The notes below the pieces were generated by a model. The model was not told where the DNA came from. It saw only the letters and a program-made list of their open reading frames with translations, and searched no databases. Source: Rhinopithecimicrobium faecis (GTDB lineage Bacteria > Bacteroidota > Bacteroidia > Sphingobacteriales > Sphingobacteriaceae). From it: a DNA stretch of 64,000 bases. The DNA is taken from positions 124,001 to 188,000 of the forward strand of contig JAGKSB010000005.1 of NCBI GenBank assembly GCA_017942165.1, written 5' to 3'. The first letter of the stretch is position 1; each line of letters begins with the position of its first letter. The translations under genes were made by a program, and so were the position numbers. Below are positions 45,093 through 53,674 of this stretch, piece after piece.

Positions 45093-47246
45093 TTAGTTGC
45101 TTGAAGCATCTGTAGCTGGCTTATCTTCACGTGGAGGTCTTGGAAGTAACGCTTTACGCGATAATTTCAATTTACCTTGTTTGTCAACATCTAATAATTT
45201 AACCGTTACCATATCACCTTCTGTGAAGATACCGTCCATCGTTTCATAACGTTTCCAGTCAATCTCAGAGATGTGTAATAAACCGTCTTTTCCTGGCATA
45301 ATCTCAACGAATGCACCGAAAGGCATAATAGATTTCACTTTACCTTCGTAAGTAGCACCTACTTCAGGCTTAGCAGCGATCGCTTTAATACGACCTGAAG
45401 CAGCGTCGATAGCCGCTTTATTATCAGCGAAGATTTGAACGATACCTTTACCATCCACCTCTTCAATAGAGATCGTAGCGCCAGTTTCACGTTGCATTTC
45501 TTGGATAATCTTTCCGCCTGGGCCGATAACAGCACCGATAAATTCTTTATCGATTGTTAAGCTTACAATACGAGGAGCGTGTGGTTTGTAGTCTTCACGA
45601 GGAGCAGAAATAGTTTTTTGCATCTCTCCTAAGATATGTAAACGAGCTTCTTTAGCTTGATCTAAGGCTTGTGTTAACACTTCCCATTTCAAACCATTGA
45701 TTTTTAAGTCCATTTGACAAGCCACGATACCTTTTTCAGTACCTGTCACTTTAAAGTCCATATCTCCTAAGTGATCTTCATCACCTAAGATATCCGAAAG
45801 GATGGCAAATTTACCTGTAGACTCATCGGTGATTAAACCCATAGCGATACCAGAAACTGGCGCTTTTAATTTAATACCGGCATCTAATAAAGCTAAAGTA
45901 CCCGCACAAACGGTAGCCATAGAAGAAGAACCATTCGACTCTAAGATATCAGAAACAACACGGATTGTGTATGGGTTTTCATCTGTAGGCAATACTTTCT
46001 TTAATGAACGCATTGCTAAGTTACCATGACCTACCTCACGACGACCTGGACCTCTATTAGGTCTTACTTCACCTGTAGAGAATGCTGGGAAGTTGTAGTG
46101 TAAGATAAATTTATTGTAACCGTGGAAGAATGCACCATCAATCATCTGCTCATCATCTTTCGCTCCTAAAGTTACGGAAGTTAAGGCTTGCGTTTCACCA
46201 CGTGTAAATACGGCTGAACCATGCGCTGCAGGTAAGTAATCTACTTCTGACCAGATAGGACGTACCGTACGTACATCACGACCATCTAAACGTTTACCTT
46301 CGTCTAAGACTAAGTTACGTACAGCGTCATATTGAACGTCGTGGAAATATTTTTTGTATAAGAATTTAGTATCCTCATCTAATTCTGCAGGAAGTGTAGC
46401 TTTAAACTCATCAGAGATCGCTGCAAATGCCGCAGTACGCTCGTGTTTCGCAGAAGCAGATTTTGCTACAGCGTACACTTTATCGTACGTAGCTGCAAAG
46501 ACTGCTGCTCTTAACTCTGGGTTTGTAGGCTCGTGGTTGTATTCACGTTTAACAGATTTACCTACTAAATTTGCTAATTCAACCTGTGCTGCCACTTGCT
46601 TCTTAATAGCTTCATGTGCAAAAGCAATAGCTTCAACCATTTCTTCTTCAGAAATTTCATCCGCTTCACCTTCTACCATGCCGATATCTTGAGCCGAACC
46701 TGCAACGATAAATTCTAATGTTGCTCTTTCTAAGTCAGCAACTCCTGGGTTGATTACTAACTGACCATCGATCTTAGCAACACGTACTTCAGAAATTGGA
46801 CCGTTAAAAGGGATGTCAGAAACAGCGATTGCTGCTGAAGCAGCTAAACCAGCTAAAGCATCTGGCATAATATCTTTATCAGCAGAGATTAATGAAATTA
46901 ATACTTGGGTATCTGCGTGGTAATTTTCAGGGAATAAAGGGCGTAAAGCTCTATCTACTAAACGAGAGATTAACACCTCGTGGTCCGATAAACGTGCTTC
47001 ACGACGTAAGAATCCTCCAGGAATACGTCCTGTAGACGCATATTTCTCTTGGTAATCTACGGATAATGGTAAAAAGTCTACTCCAGCTTTTGCCTCTTTG
47101 GCAGAAACTACAGTAGCAAGAAGCATGGTATCTCCTTGTTTTAATACTACTGAACCATCAGCTTGTTTCGCTAATTTTCCAGTAGAAAGCTCGATCTGGG
47201 AGCCATTGCCCATATCGATTACTGTTTTGATTTCGTTATAACTCAT
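45093..47246 (-). CDS. pnp: Polyribonucleotide nucleotidyltransferase (PNPase)
   Basis: PNPase (717 aa) degrades RNA 3' to 5' with phosphate. The start at 47246 ([13 protein letters not shown]) matches the family; the frame upstream to 47288 is not protein-like. Two RNase PH-like domains (about 10-215 and 310-550) are joined by a helical domain; the second has [25 protein letters not shown] domain ([20 protein letters not shown]) and an S1 domain ([21 protein letters not shown]) follow. The 5' leader is about 70 nt and ends in four CAA repeats right before the ATG. rpsO lies immediately upstream, as in many bacteria. Confidence 0.97.
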   Translation of the reverse strand: MSYNEIKTVIDMGNGSQIELSTGKLAKQADGSVVLKQGDTMLLATVVSAKEAKAGVDFLPLSVDYQEKYASTGRIPGGFLRREARLSDHEVLISRLVDRALRPLFPENYHADTQVLISLISADKDIMPDALAGLAASAAIAVSDIPFNGPISEVRVAKIDGQLVINPGVADLERATLEFIVAGSAQDIGMVEGEADEISEEEMVEAIAFAHEAIKKQVAAQVELANLVGKSVKREYNHEPTNPELRAAVFAATYDKVYAVAKSASAKHERTAAFAAISDEFKATLPAELDEDTKFLYKKYFHDVQYDAVRNLVLDEGKRLDGRDVRTVRPIWSEVDYLPAAHGSAVFTRGETQALTSVTLGAKDDEQMIDGAFFHGYNKFILHYNFPAFSTGEVRPNRGPGRREVGHGNLAMRSLKKVLPTDENPYTIRVVSDILESNGSSSMATVCAGTLALLDAGIKLKAPVSGIAMGLITDESTGKFAILSDILGDEDHLGDMDFKVTGTEKGIVACQMDLKINGLKWEVLTQALDQAKEARLHILGEMQKTISAPREDYKPHAPRIVSLTIDKEFIGAVIGPGGKIIQEMQRETGATISIEEVDGKGIVQIFADNKAAIDAASGRIKAIAAKPEVGATYEGKVKSIMPFGAFVEIMPGKDGLLHISEIDWKRYETMDGIFTEGDMVTVKLLDVDKQGKLKLSRKALLPRPPREDKPATDASSN

Positions 47247-47320
47247 CTTGTTGTTGTTGTGATGTACGCTTCGACAGGGTGGCCGCACATCTTTATATTT
47301 AAACTTACTAAAATTTTAAA

Positions 47321-47328
47321 CAAAAATA
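47321..47328 (-). promoter_or_regulatory. -7 promoter element of pnp
   Basis: The minus strand reads TATTTTTG, an exact TAnnTTTG match, overlapping the T tract of the rpsO terminator. RNA would begin near 47316, 70 nt before the pnp ATG. Confidence 0.4.
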
Positions 47329-47358
47329 AAAAGCCATCTCCATATTGGGATGGCTTTT
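47328..47358 (-). terminator. Terminator after rpsO
   Basis: On the minus strand a 10-bp stem (AAAAGCCATC / GATGGCTTTT, extended by two weaker pairs) is followed by T-rich sequence. It lies 22 bases after the rpsO stop and separates rpsO from pnp, perhaps partially. Confidence 0.85.
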
Positions 47359-47380
47359 CAAAAGTTTTTTTACTAAAAGC

Positions 47381-47659
47381 TTATTTGATGATATCACGTA
47401 AACCTAGACCTTTGATGATCGCACGGTAACGGTTAATATCTTTTTTGTACAGATAAGCTAACAATGAACGACGTTTACCTACTAACATTTGTAGGGCACG
47501 TTGTGTAGAGTAATCTTTTCTGTTTTTTTTCAAATGCTCTGTTAAGTGAGCGATTCTTTTAGTGAACAAAGCGATTTGTCCTTCAGCAGAACCAGTGTTA
47601 GTGTCTGCTCCAGCAAATTCCGCGAAGATATTTGCTTTGTATTCTTTACTTAAATACAT
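47381..47659 (-). CDS. rpsO: 30S ribosomal protein S15
   Basis: S15 (92 aa) binds 16S rRNA early in 30S assembly. The start at 47659 (MYLSKEYKANIF) matches the family length; the longer frame to 47707 would overlap the promoter element. Family residues include DTNTGSAEGQIALFTKRI, LTEHLKKNRKDYSTQRAL and LVGKRRSLLAYLYKKD. The gene has its own promoter and terminator and lies directly upstream of pnp. Confidence 0.97.
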   Translation of the reverse strand: MYLSKEYKANIFAEFAGADTNTGSAEGQIALFTKRIAHLTEHLKKNRKDYSTQRALQMLVGKRRSLLAYLYKKDINRYRAIIKGLGLRDIIK

Positions 47660-47704
47660 CTCTTGAATAATATTAAAGCTGTGTAAAAATTTGTTAATTG
47701 CAGG

Positions 47705-47712
47705 CAAAGTTA
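47705..47712 (-). promoter_or_regulatory. Promoter of rpsO with both elements
   Basis: The minus strand reads TAACTTTG (exact TAnnTTTG). A TTG (CAA at 47733-47735 on the plus strand) lies 20 bases upstream, at the expected -33 spacing. RNA would start near 47700, about 41 nt before the ATG. Confidence 0.65.
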
Positions 47713-47761
47713 CATTTTAAATCTCGTTATTACAAGTAAGCCGAGCCTGCAAGTTTTAATC

Positions 47762-48988
47762 TTAAACTTTTACATATATTTTTTTCTTGTCAAGCAGATA
47801 GCATATCCCCCACATAATTACTAAAAAGCAAAGCGAGTAAATAAAGGATCCTACCTCCGGAATCGTCGATATATCCGCACATACATATTTGTAAAACCAT
47901 GAAAATGCGGATGTGTAAAGAGGCTCACCAGCATCATTTACTCCGTCTTCAATACGCCATAAGGCCACAAAACGGGGTAATATCCCACTTAACACAAAGA
48001 TAAATAAGGGATTTTTACCAAATACATCAAAGAATTTTGTGAGCGCATTCCGAACGCCTTGAACTTCGATAAACCAAATCATCCCCCCAATAGTCAACAT
48101 CCCCAATCCTGTGGTGTACAACACGTAAGAACTAGACCATATCTTTTTATTTATTGGAAAGCCTAACGACCATATCCAGCCCAAGACCACTAAGATAAAT
48201 CCCGTTACTAGCAAACCCGCTAGCAATTTAAAATGAGGCTCTTTACTTGGTGGAACTTTCGTCCATATCCACGATACTTCTCCTTGGTTACGGATAAATG
48301 TTCCCACTAAATAACCAAATATAACCTGAACAATCGTTGGTAAGGTACTCATTAAGCCCTCCGGATCGAAAGGTACTCCCTCCCCTTTATACATATGTGG
48401 AACACCTAACACCGCAATATCGTAGCTTGCTCCAAACCAACCTGCTAGACTATATGGATCTGCTCCGCCTAAGAACATACATAAAAACCAGTACGCGAAT
48501 AAAATAAGGGTGGAAATCCAAATGATAGCTTTTGGCTTAAAGTAAAAGGCTATTATGGAAGCAAAGCAATAAGCCAATGCTATACGCTGCAAAACGCCAA
48601 AAATGCGGATGCCTGATTCTGGGTTTGTGGAAGATACCCACTCCTTAAACACCAAGCTATCGCCTGCCCATTTTACAAATGGAAACCAAGTTAAAAATAA
48701 GCCTATTGCAAATATTAAAATGGTACGCTTAATGACTTTTTTCCAAAATTCTGCAGGTCCTGCTTCTTGTAATTTTGGAATTACAAAGGACATCGCATTT
48801 CCTACGGCAAAGAGGAAAAATGGAAAAACAAGATCGGTAGGTGTGCAGCCGTGCCATGGCGCATGCTTTAAGGGTGCAAACATATGTGCCCATGATCCTG
48901 GGTTATTCACCATGATCATTAAGGCCACTGTTGCACCACGGAAGACATCTAATGAATAGTAACGTGGTTTCATAGGGTTCAATTTCAT
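47762..48988 (-). CDS. DUF5009/NagX-like membrane acyltransferase
   Basis: This 408-aa protein has about ten or eleven membrane segments and belongs to the family of heparan-alpha-glucosaminide N-acetyltransferase (DUF5009/DUF1624; NagX in bacteria). The N-terminal signature is YSLDVFRGATVALMIMVNNPG, then WHGCTPTDLVFPFFLFAVG. GIRIFGVLQRIALAYC and the GKNPLFIFVLSGI segment follow. Members are thought to move an acyl group across the membrane onto amino sugars. The start is either ATG 48988 or, nearer the conserved region, ATG 48973. It is divergent from the ROK regulator that precedes SusCD. Confidence 0.88.
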   Translation of the reverse strand: MKLNPMKPRYYSLDVFRGATVALMIMVNNPGSWAHMFAPLKHAPWHGCTPTDLVFPFFLFAVGNAMSFVIPKLQEAGPAEFWKKVIKRTILIFAIGLFLTWFPFVKWAGDSLVFKEWVSSTNPESGIRIFGVLQRIALAYCFASIIAFYFKPKAIIWISTLILFAYWFLCMFLGGADPYSLAGWFGASYDIAVLGVPHMYKGEGVPFDPEGLMSTLPTIVQVIFGYLVGTFIRNQGEVSWIWTKVPPSKEPHFKLLAGLLVTGFILVVLGWIWSLGFPINKKIWSSSYVLYTTGLGMLTIGGMIWFIEVQGVRNALTKFFDVFGKNPLFIFVLSGILPRFVALWRIEDGVNDAGEPLYTSAFSWFYKYVCADISTIPEVGSFIYSLCFLVIMWGICYLLDKKKIYVKV

Positions 48989-49191
48989 GACGAATATATT
49001 AAAAATATAGGAGTAAAAGAGGTCGATCAATGTTTATTCTTGCTATAATAAAGGTGAATCGCGCAAAAACAAGCAATTAATCTCCTTCAGAGCTCCCTGT
49101 ACTTCATATTATTTGTTACAAAGATTAGCTCATAACCGCGTTCAATAGCAGCTGCCGCTATTAAAAAAAAAGGCTTTATTGGCCAAAAAAA

Positions 49192-49211
49192 CATAAGTTG
49201 TATAAACTTAT
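49192..49211. promoter_or_regulatory. Inverted repeat, candidate operator of the ROK regulator
   Basis: ATAAGTT and AACTTAT form a 7-bp inverted repeat with a five-base spacer, between the divergent DUF5009 and ROK genes. A dimeric regulator such as the neighbouring ROK protein could bind it. That is inference only. Confidence 0.3.
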
Positions 49212-49265
49212 TATGCAGAATAGCCATTTTGTTAAAACTTTTTAAAAAAAAATAAAATGTTTTTA

Positions 49266-49273
49266 TACTTTTA
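49266..49273 (+). promoter_or_regulatory. Possible -7 promoter element of the ROK gene
   Basis: TACTTTTA differs from TAnnTTTG only at the last base. RNA would begin near 49278, giving a leader of about 43 nt before the GTG start. Confidence 0.35.
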
Positions 49274-49320
49274 CAGCTACAAAACCTATAGTAAACAATT
49301 ATTAAACGCAAATAAAGCCC

Positions 49321-50511
49321 GTGAAGGACCTAATTGACAATAGATTACAGCAAGACATCTTCAAACTATTGTACCAACATCAGTCATTATCTATTGCAGA
49401 TATTAGCAAACTCTTGAAAAAATCAGTTCCTAATATCACCAAAATAATTAATGAACTCATGGAGGCGCAATGTATTGAAGAGCAAGGCTACGCCCCTTCA
49501 ACGGGAGGTAGACGTGCCGTACAATATACAATTCACGGAAAACTTAATCAGGCTGTCATTGCTGTAGCTGTCGATCAGTACTACACCACAGCAGGGATCC
49601 TATCACTGAAAAATAAGGAACTTATTCCCTTACAAACAATTGAAAATAAATTAGACCAAGCGCATAGTAGTTTTGACAACATCAAGCTTATTATACAAAA
49701 TCTATTAAAAAGTCCCATTTTCAAGACTAAAAAATGCTTAGGCATCGGTATTTCTATGCCAGGCTTTGTGGATTCAAAATTAGGGATCAATGGCTCTTAC
49801 CCGGAAGGGAGCAAACTTCATCAGATTAAAAATCTATTAGAAGCGGAATTTTCCGTTCCTATATTTTTAGAAAATGACTCGGCTGTTATCGCGATTGCTG
49901 AACATAAATTAGGCGCAGCAAAGGGTTCACAGAATGCCTTAATCATAAATATGAACTGGGGTGTTGGATTAGGTATGATCATTAATAATCAGCTTTTCAG
50001 AGGACACTCTGGCTATGCTGGAGAATTTTCACATATCCCATTATCCAATACTCAAAAATTATGCTCGTGTGGAAAAAGAGGCTGCATGGAAGTGGAAGCT
50101 TCCTTAATAGCTGCCCTAGAATATGCGAATGAACAACTTGAGAAAGGGGAACACTCCTCCCTTCAGCACCTTAGTGAGCTGCAGGAGTTCTCCCACGGTG
50201 ACTTCCTATTGAAAGCCGCCCTATCGGGTGATCAACTAGCCATCAAAGCTTTAAATAAGAGCGCCTATATGATTGGAAAAGGAGTAGCTACACTGATTCA
50301 TATCCTAAATCCTGAAAAAATAATCCTTTCGGGAAGAGGGGCCATCGCTGGAAGCATTATAGTGCCCACGGTACAGTCTGCGGTCAATGAATTTGCAATT
50401 CCACAAATAGCACATTATACAAACATCGAATTATCTAAATTAAACATACATGCACAACTACTAGGTACTACCTACTTAGTAGTGGAAAAATCAAATTTTC
50501 CCAAGGTGTAA
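49321..50511 (+). CDS. ROK-family transcriptional regulator (NagC/XylR-like)
   Basis: This 396-aa protein starts with GTG. An N-terminal winged HTH (about 10-60, SIADISKLLKKSVPNITKIINEL) precedes a ROK sugar-kinase-like domain. The ROK domain shows GIGISMPGFVD, FLENDSAVIAIAEHKLGAA, GVGLGMIINNQLFRGHSGYAGEF and the zinc motif CSCGKRGCMEVEAS. HTH-containing ROK proteins are usually sugar-responsive repressors such as NagC. It lies 38 bases before the SusC gene on the same strand with no terminator between, so regulator and transporter may share a transcript. The sugar is not shown by the sequence. Confidence 0.92.
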   Translation: MKDLIDNRLQQDIFKLLYQHQSLSIADISKLLKKSVPNITKIINELMEAQCIEEQGYAPSTGGRRAVQYTIHGKLNQAVIAVAVDQYYTTAGILSLKNKELIPLQTIENKLDQAHSSFDNIKLIIQNLLKSPIFKTKKCLGIGISMPGFVDSKLGINGSYPEGSKLHQIKNLLEAEFSVPIFLENDSAVIAIAEHKLGAAKGSQNALIINMNWGVGLGMIINNQLFRGHSGYAGEFSHIPLSNTQKLCSCGKRGCMEVEASLIAALEYANEQLEKGEHSSLQHLSELQEFSHGDFLLKAALSGDQLAIKALNKSAYMIGKGVATLIHILNPEKIILSGRGAIAGSIIVPTVQSAVNEFAIPQIAHYTNIELSKLNIHAQLLGTTYLVVEKSNFPKV

Positions 50512-50549
50512 AAAAAAACCAATTTTTAACACATTTTAAAACTAAAAGT

Positions 50550-53500
50550 ATGAGTAAACATTACTTAAAATGTGCTGTAATTTCTGCAATAGCATTGACT
50601 TCATTTGCAGATACGATGGCACAGCAGACACTAACTGGACGAGTTAGTGATGCAAAAGGAAATGTGTCTGGCGTAAGTGTTGCTGTTAAAGGAACAACAA
50701 AGGCAACCCAAACAGACCTTTATGGTAATTTTAATATTGCTGCCAATCCAGGAGAAACATTAAGATTTACAGCTGTTGGATATAAAACACAAGAAATTGT
50801 TGTTGGAAATTCCAAAACATTAGCTGTTTCACTGACGGAAGATGCTACGAATATTGAAGAGGTAGTCGTAACAGCGATGGGTATCAAAAGAGAAAAAAGA
50901 GCCCTAGGCTATTCCTTTCAAGAAGTAAAAGGTGAGCAGCTTACAGATGCCAAAGAGACAAATATAGCCAATGCGTTGGTAGGTAAGGTATCTGGACTAC
51001 AGGTAATCAAAGGGTCAAGTGGCCCTGCGAGTTCTTCAAAATTAACCCTACGTGGTAACAACTCCCTAACAGGGGATAACCAACCCCTAATTATTGTCGA
51101 TGGAGTTCCTGTAAACAATTTCTTAGGTGCGGGAAATAATGACTTTTGGAACCCTGCCACAGATATGGGTTCTGGATTAGGTGACTTAAACCCAGAAGAT
51201 ATTGAGAGTATGTCTGTCCTAAAATCAGGTGCGGCATCCGCTTTATATGGATCTCGTGCGGGTAATGGAGCTATTGTAATTACTACAAAATCTGGAAGAA
51301 AACAAAAAGGTTCTGGAATAACATTCTCCTCCACACTCGGCTTAGAAACTTTATTCTTAAAACCCGATTTACAGAATTCATTTGGTCAAGGTAGAGATGG
51401 AATCTTTAATGCAATCTCCACTGAAAACTGGGGTCCTAAAATTGAAGGTCAAGAATATACCAATTGGAAAGGGCAGAAAGAAAATATGAAAGCCTATGAC
51501 AATATTGACAACTTCTTTAATACGGGTATTAACCATATTCAAAATATCGCTTTCCAGCAACAAGTAGGTGAAAACACCAATATCTATACCTCGGCGACCT
51601 ACTTAAATGATAAGAGTAAAATCCCTGGAGCTTCGCTTCAACGGATTAACTTAATGTCCAAAATAAACACAACTTTTGGACCTAATAAAAGATGGAATAC
51701 GGATATTAAAGTTCAGTATATGAATACGGAAGCTAATAATAGACCGATCTCCGGACAAAATAATAACAACGTTTATTCTACCTTATTCAGAATGCCTCGA
51801 TCGCTAAATATCTTAGATTTCGAGAATCCTTTGGATGAAAACAAGAAAATGCAATGGTATGGAACTAGCAACTCTACAAATCCCTACTGGCTAGCTAAAT
51901 ATAGATTAAATGAAGACACGAGAGATCGTTTCTTAATGAATGGTAATCTTAAATACGCCCTTACGGATTGGTTAGACGCAGAAGCTCGCTTCGGTTCCGA
52001 TAGATATACGACCAACTACACCAATAGAACATATGGCGGAAGTCCATTGTCAACTACAGGTCAATACTCTATTGGTAAAAGTACCTTCTTCGAGAATAAT
52101 TATATATTCGCCTTACATGCACGTAAAGATAATTTAGCGGGCAAATGGGGTGGATCGGCCTCTGTATTCGGACAAATTATGAATACCAAGGAAACAGGAG
52201 TTTCAGTTAATGCAGGGCAATTAGAAGTGCCGGATTTATTTACAGTAACTAATGGGGTGTCTACACCTGGTGTTTCTGAAAGCTTCTACAAAAAGCAAAT
52301 AAACTCCTTATATGCGACGGCTGAATTAAACTACGACAACTACTGGTTTATCAACTTCACAGGACGTAACGACTGGTCTTCAGCATTAGGACAAAATAAC
52401 CGCTCCTTCTTCTATCCATCAGTAAGTACTTCCTTAGTATTAACAGACCTAATCAGCAAGAACGGTGGTGGCACATCTAATTTAATATCATTCGCAAAAA
52501 TCCGTGGTTCCTATGCAGCCGTTGGTAACGATTTAAGATCCTACCAATTGTTTAATGTATATAATATTGGAAAAGATCCAAATTCAAATACGACAGCTAG
52601 CCGTAACACGACGAAATTTAATCCTGATGTCGTTTCTGAGTTAATTAAAACAGTAGAATTTGGGGCAAATGTCAAATTATTTAACAACCGCTTAGACCTA
52701 GATTTTGCTTGGTATAAGACAAATGCTACCAACCAATTATTAGCGATTCCATTGAATCCATTAAGTGGCTACAGCTCGGAAATGGTGAATGCGGGTAATA
52801 TTCAGAATAAAGGTATTGAGATTACAGCCAATGCTGGAATCCTTACAAATCCGGAAAAATTAACCTGGAATCTAATGGTTAACTTTTCAAAGAATAGAAA
52901 CACCATCGTAGCATTAACTGACAATGTGAAAAGTTTTCAATTAGGTGGATTTGACAATTTAAGTGTACGTGCTATTGAAGGACAATTGTATGGGGAGATT
53001 TATGGTACTAAATTCTTACGTGTAGCAGATGCTAACTCCGAATTCAATGGTCAACTGCTACTCACTGGCGCAGGATTACCTCAAGCTACAGCAGCGCAAA
53101 AAATTGGTAATCAAGCTCCGAAAGCTTTAGTAGGTATCACAAATTCCTTCGCGTATAAAAACTTCGGTTTCTCCTTCCAAGTGGATGGACGTATTGGTGG
53201 TGAATTCTTCTCTGGAACGAATGTAAACTTACAAGCAAATGGATCGTCAGCAAATACCGTTGTTAACGGAGCCCGTGAAAATATGGTTCTTGGTGGTGTA
53301 ATAGCATCGGGTACTACATTTGTTAAAAATGATAAATCAATCACTCCGCAACAATATTGGACGCAAGTGGGAACCCTTGGGAACCTCGGAATTTCTGAAG
53401 CCAACCTATACGATGCGACAAACTTCCGCTTGAGAAACGTAAACCTTAATTACAATATTCCAATTAAAAATAATAAAGTTATTCAACGAGCAAAAGTTGG

Positions 53501-53654
53501 TCTTACTGTAAATAATGTTTGGATGATTAAGAGTTATGCGCAAGGAATCGATCCCGAATCCGTATATGCTATTAACACGAATGCTGTAGGTTTTGAGAAC
53601 TTCTCAACACCGACTTCTAGATCTTATTTCTTTAACTTGACATTAGGCTTCTAA
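50550..53654 (+). CDS. SusC/RagA-family TonB-dependent outer-membrane transporter
   Basis: This 1034-aa protein imports oligosaccharides or similar ligands across the outer membrane with its SusD partner. A signal peptide (to about residue 25) is followed by a carboxypeptidase-regulatory-like domain (about 26-105, LTGRVSDAKGNVSGVSVAVK). Then comes the SusC signature IEEVVVTAMGIKREKRALGYS and the plug domain with LTLRGNNSLTGDNQPLIIVDG and GAASALYGSRAGNGAIVITTK. The rest is the 22-strand barrel, ending in an aromatic residue (YFFNLTLGF). SusD starts 20 bases later. No glycoside hydrolase is linked, so the substrate is unknown. Confidence 0.95.
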   Translation: MSKHYLKCAVISAIALTSFADTMAQQTLTGRVSDAKGNVSGVSVAVKGTTKATQTDLYGNFNIAANPGETLRFTAVGYKTQEIVVGNSKTLAVSLTEDATNIEEVVVTAMGIKREKRALGYSFQEVKGEQLTDAKETNIANALVGKVSGLQVIKGSSGPASSSKLTLRGNNSLTGDNQPLIIVDGVPVNNFLGAGNNDFWNPATDMGSGLGDLNPEDIESMSVLKSGAASALYGSRAGNGAIVITTKSGRKQKGSGITFSSTLGLETLFLKPDLQNSFGQGRDGIFNAISTENWGPKIEGQEYTNWKGQKENMKAYDNIDNFFNTGINHIQNIAFQQQVGENTNIYTSATYLNDKSKIPGASLQRINLMSKINTTFGPNKRWNTDIKVQYMNTEANNRPISGQNNNNVYSTLFRMPRSLNILDFENPLDENKKMQWYGTSNSTNPYWLAKYRLNEDTRDRFLMNGNLKYALTDWLDAEARFGSDRYTTNYTNRTYGGSPLSTTGQYSIGKSTFFENNYIFALHARKDNLAGKWGGSASVFGQIMNTKETGVSVNAGQLEVPDLFTVTNGVSTPGVSESFYKKQINSLYATAELNYDNYWFINFTGRNDWSSALGQNNRSFFYPSVSTSLVLTDLISKNGGGTSNLISFAKIRGSYAAVGNDLRSYQLFNVYNIGKDPNSNTTASRNTTKFNPDVVSELIKTVEFGANVKLFNNRLDLDFAWYKTNATNQLLAIPLNPLSGYSSEMVNAGNIQNKGIEITANAGILTNPEKLTWNLMVNFSKNRNTIVALTDNVKSFQLGGFDNLSVRAIEGQLYGEIYGTKFLRVADANSEFNGQLLLTGAGLPQATAAQKIGNQAPKALVGITNSFAYKNFGFSFQVDGRIGGEFFSGTNVNLQANGSSANTVVNGARENMVLGGVIASGTTFVKNDKSITPQQYWTQVGTLGNLGISEANLYDATNFRLRNVNLNYNIPIKNNKVIQRAKVGLTVNNVWMIKSYAQGIDPESVYAINTNAVGFENFSTPTSRSYFFNLTLGF

Positions 53655-53674
53655 TCCTTATTGTACTACGAATT

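Larger units (their letters stand above)
48989..49320. other. Divergent promoter region between the DUF5009 and ROK genes
   Basis: This 332-base AT-rich gap holds an inverted repeat at 49192-49211 (ATAAGTT, five bases, AACTTAT) and an AATAGC/GCTATT repeat at 49144-49162. A possible -7 element (TACTTTTA) lies at 49266-49273 on the ROK strand. A 74-codon frame on the minus strand here looks random, so I do not call it. Confidence 0.5.

Noticed and set aside
49087..49311. A 74-codon frame on the minus strand between the DUF5009 and ROK genes
   Set aside because: It is low-complexity (Phe/Lys-rich), overlaps the likely ROK promoter, and has no recognisable features. I treat it as random.
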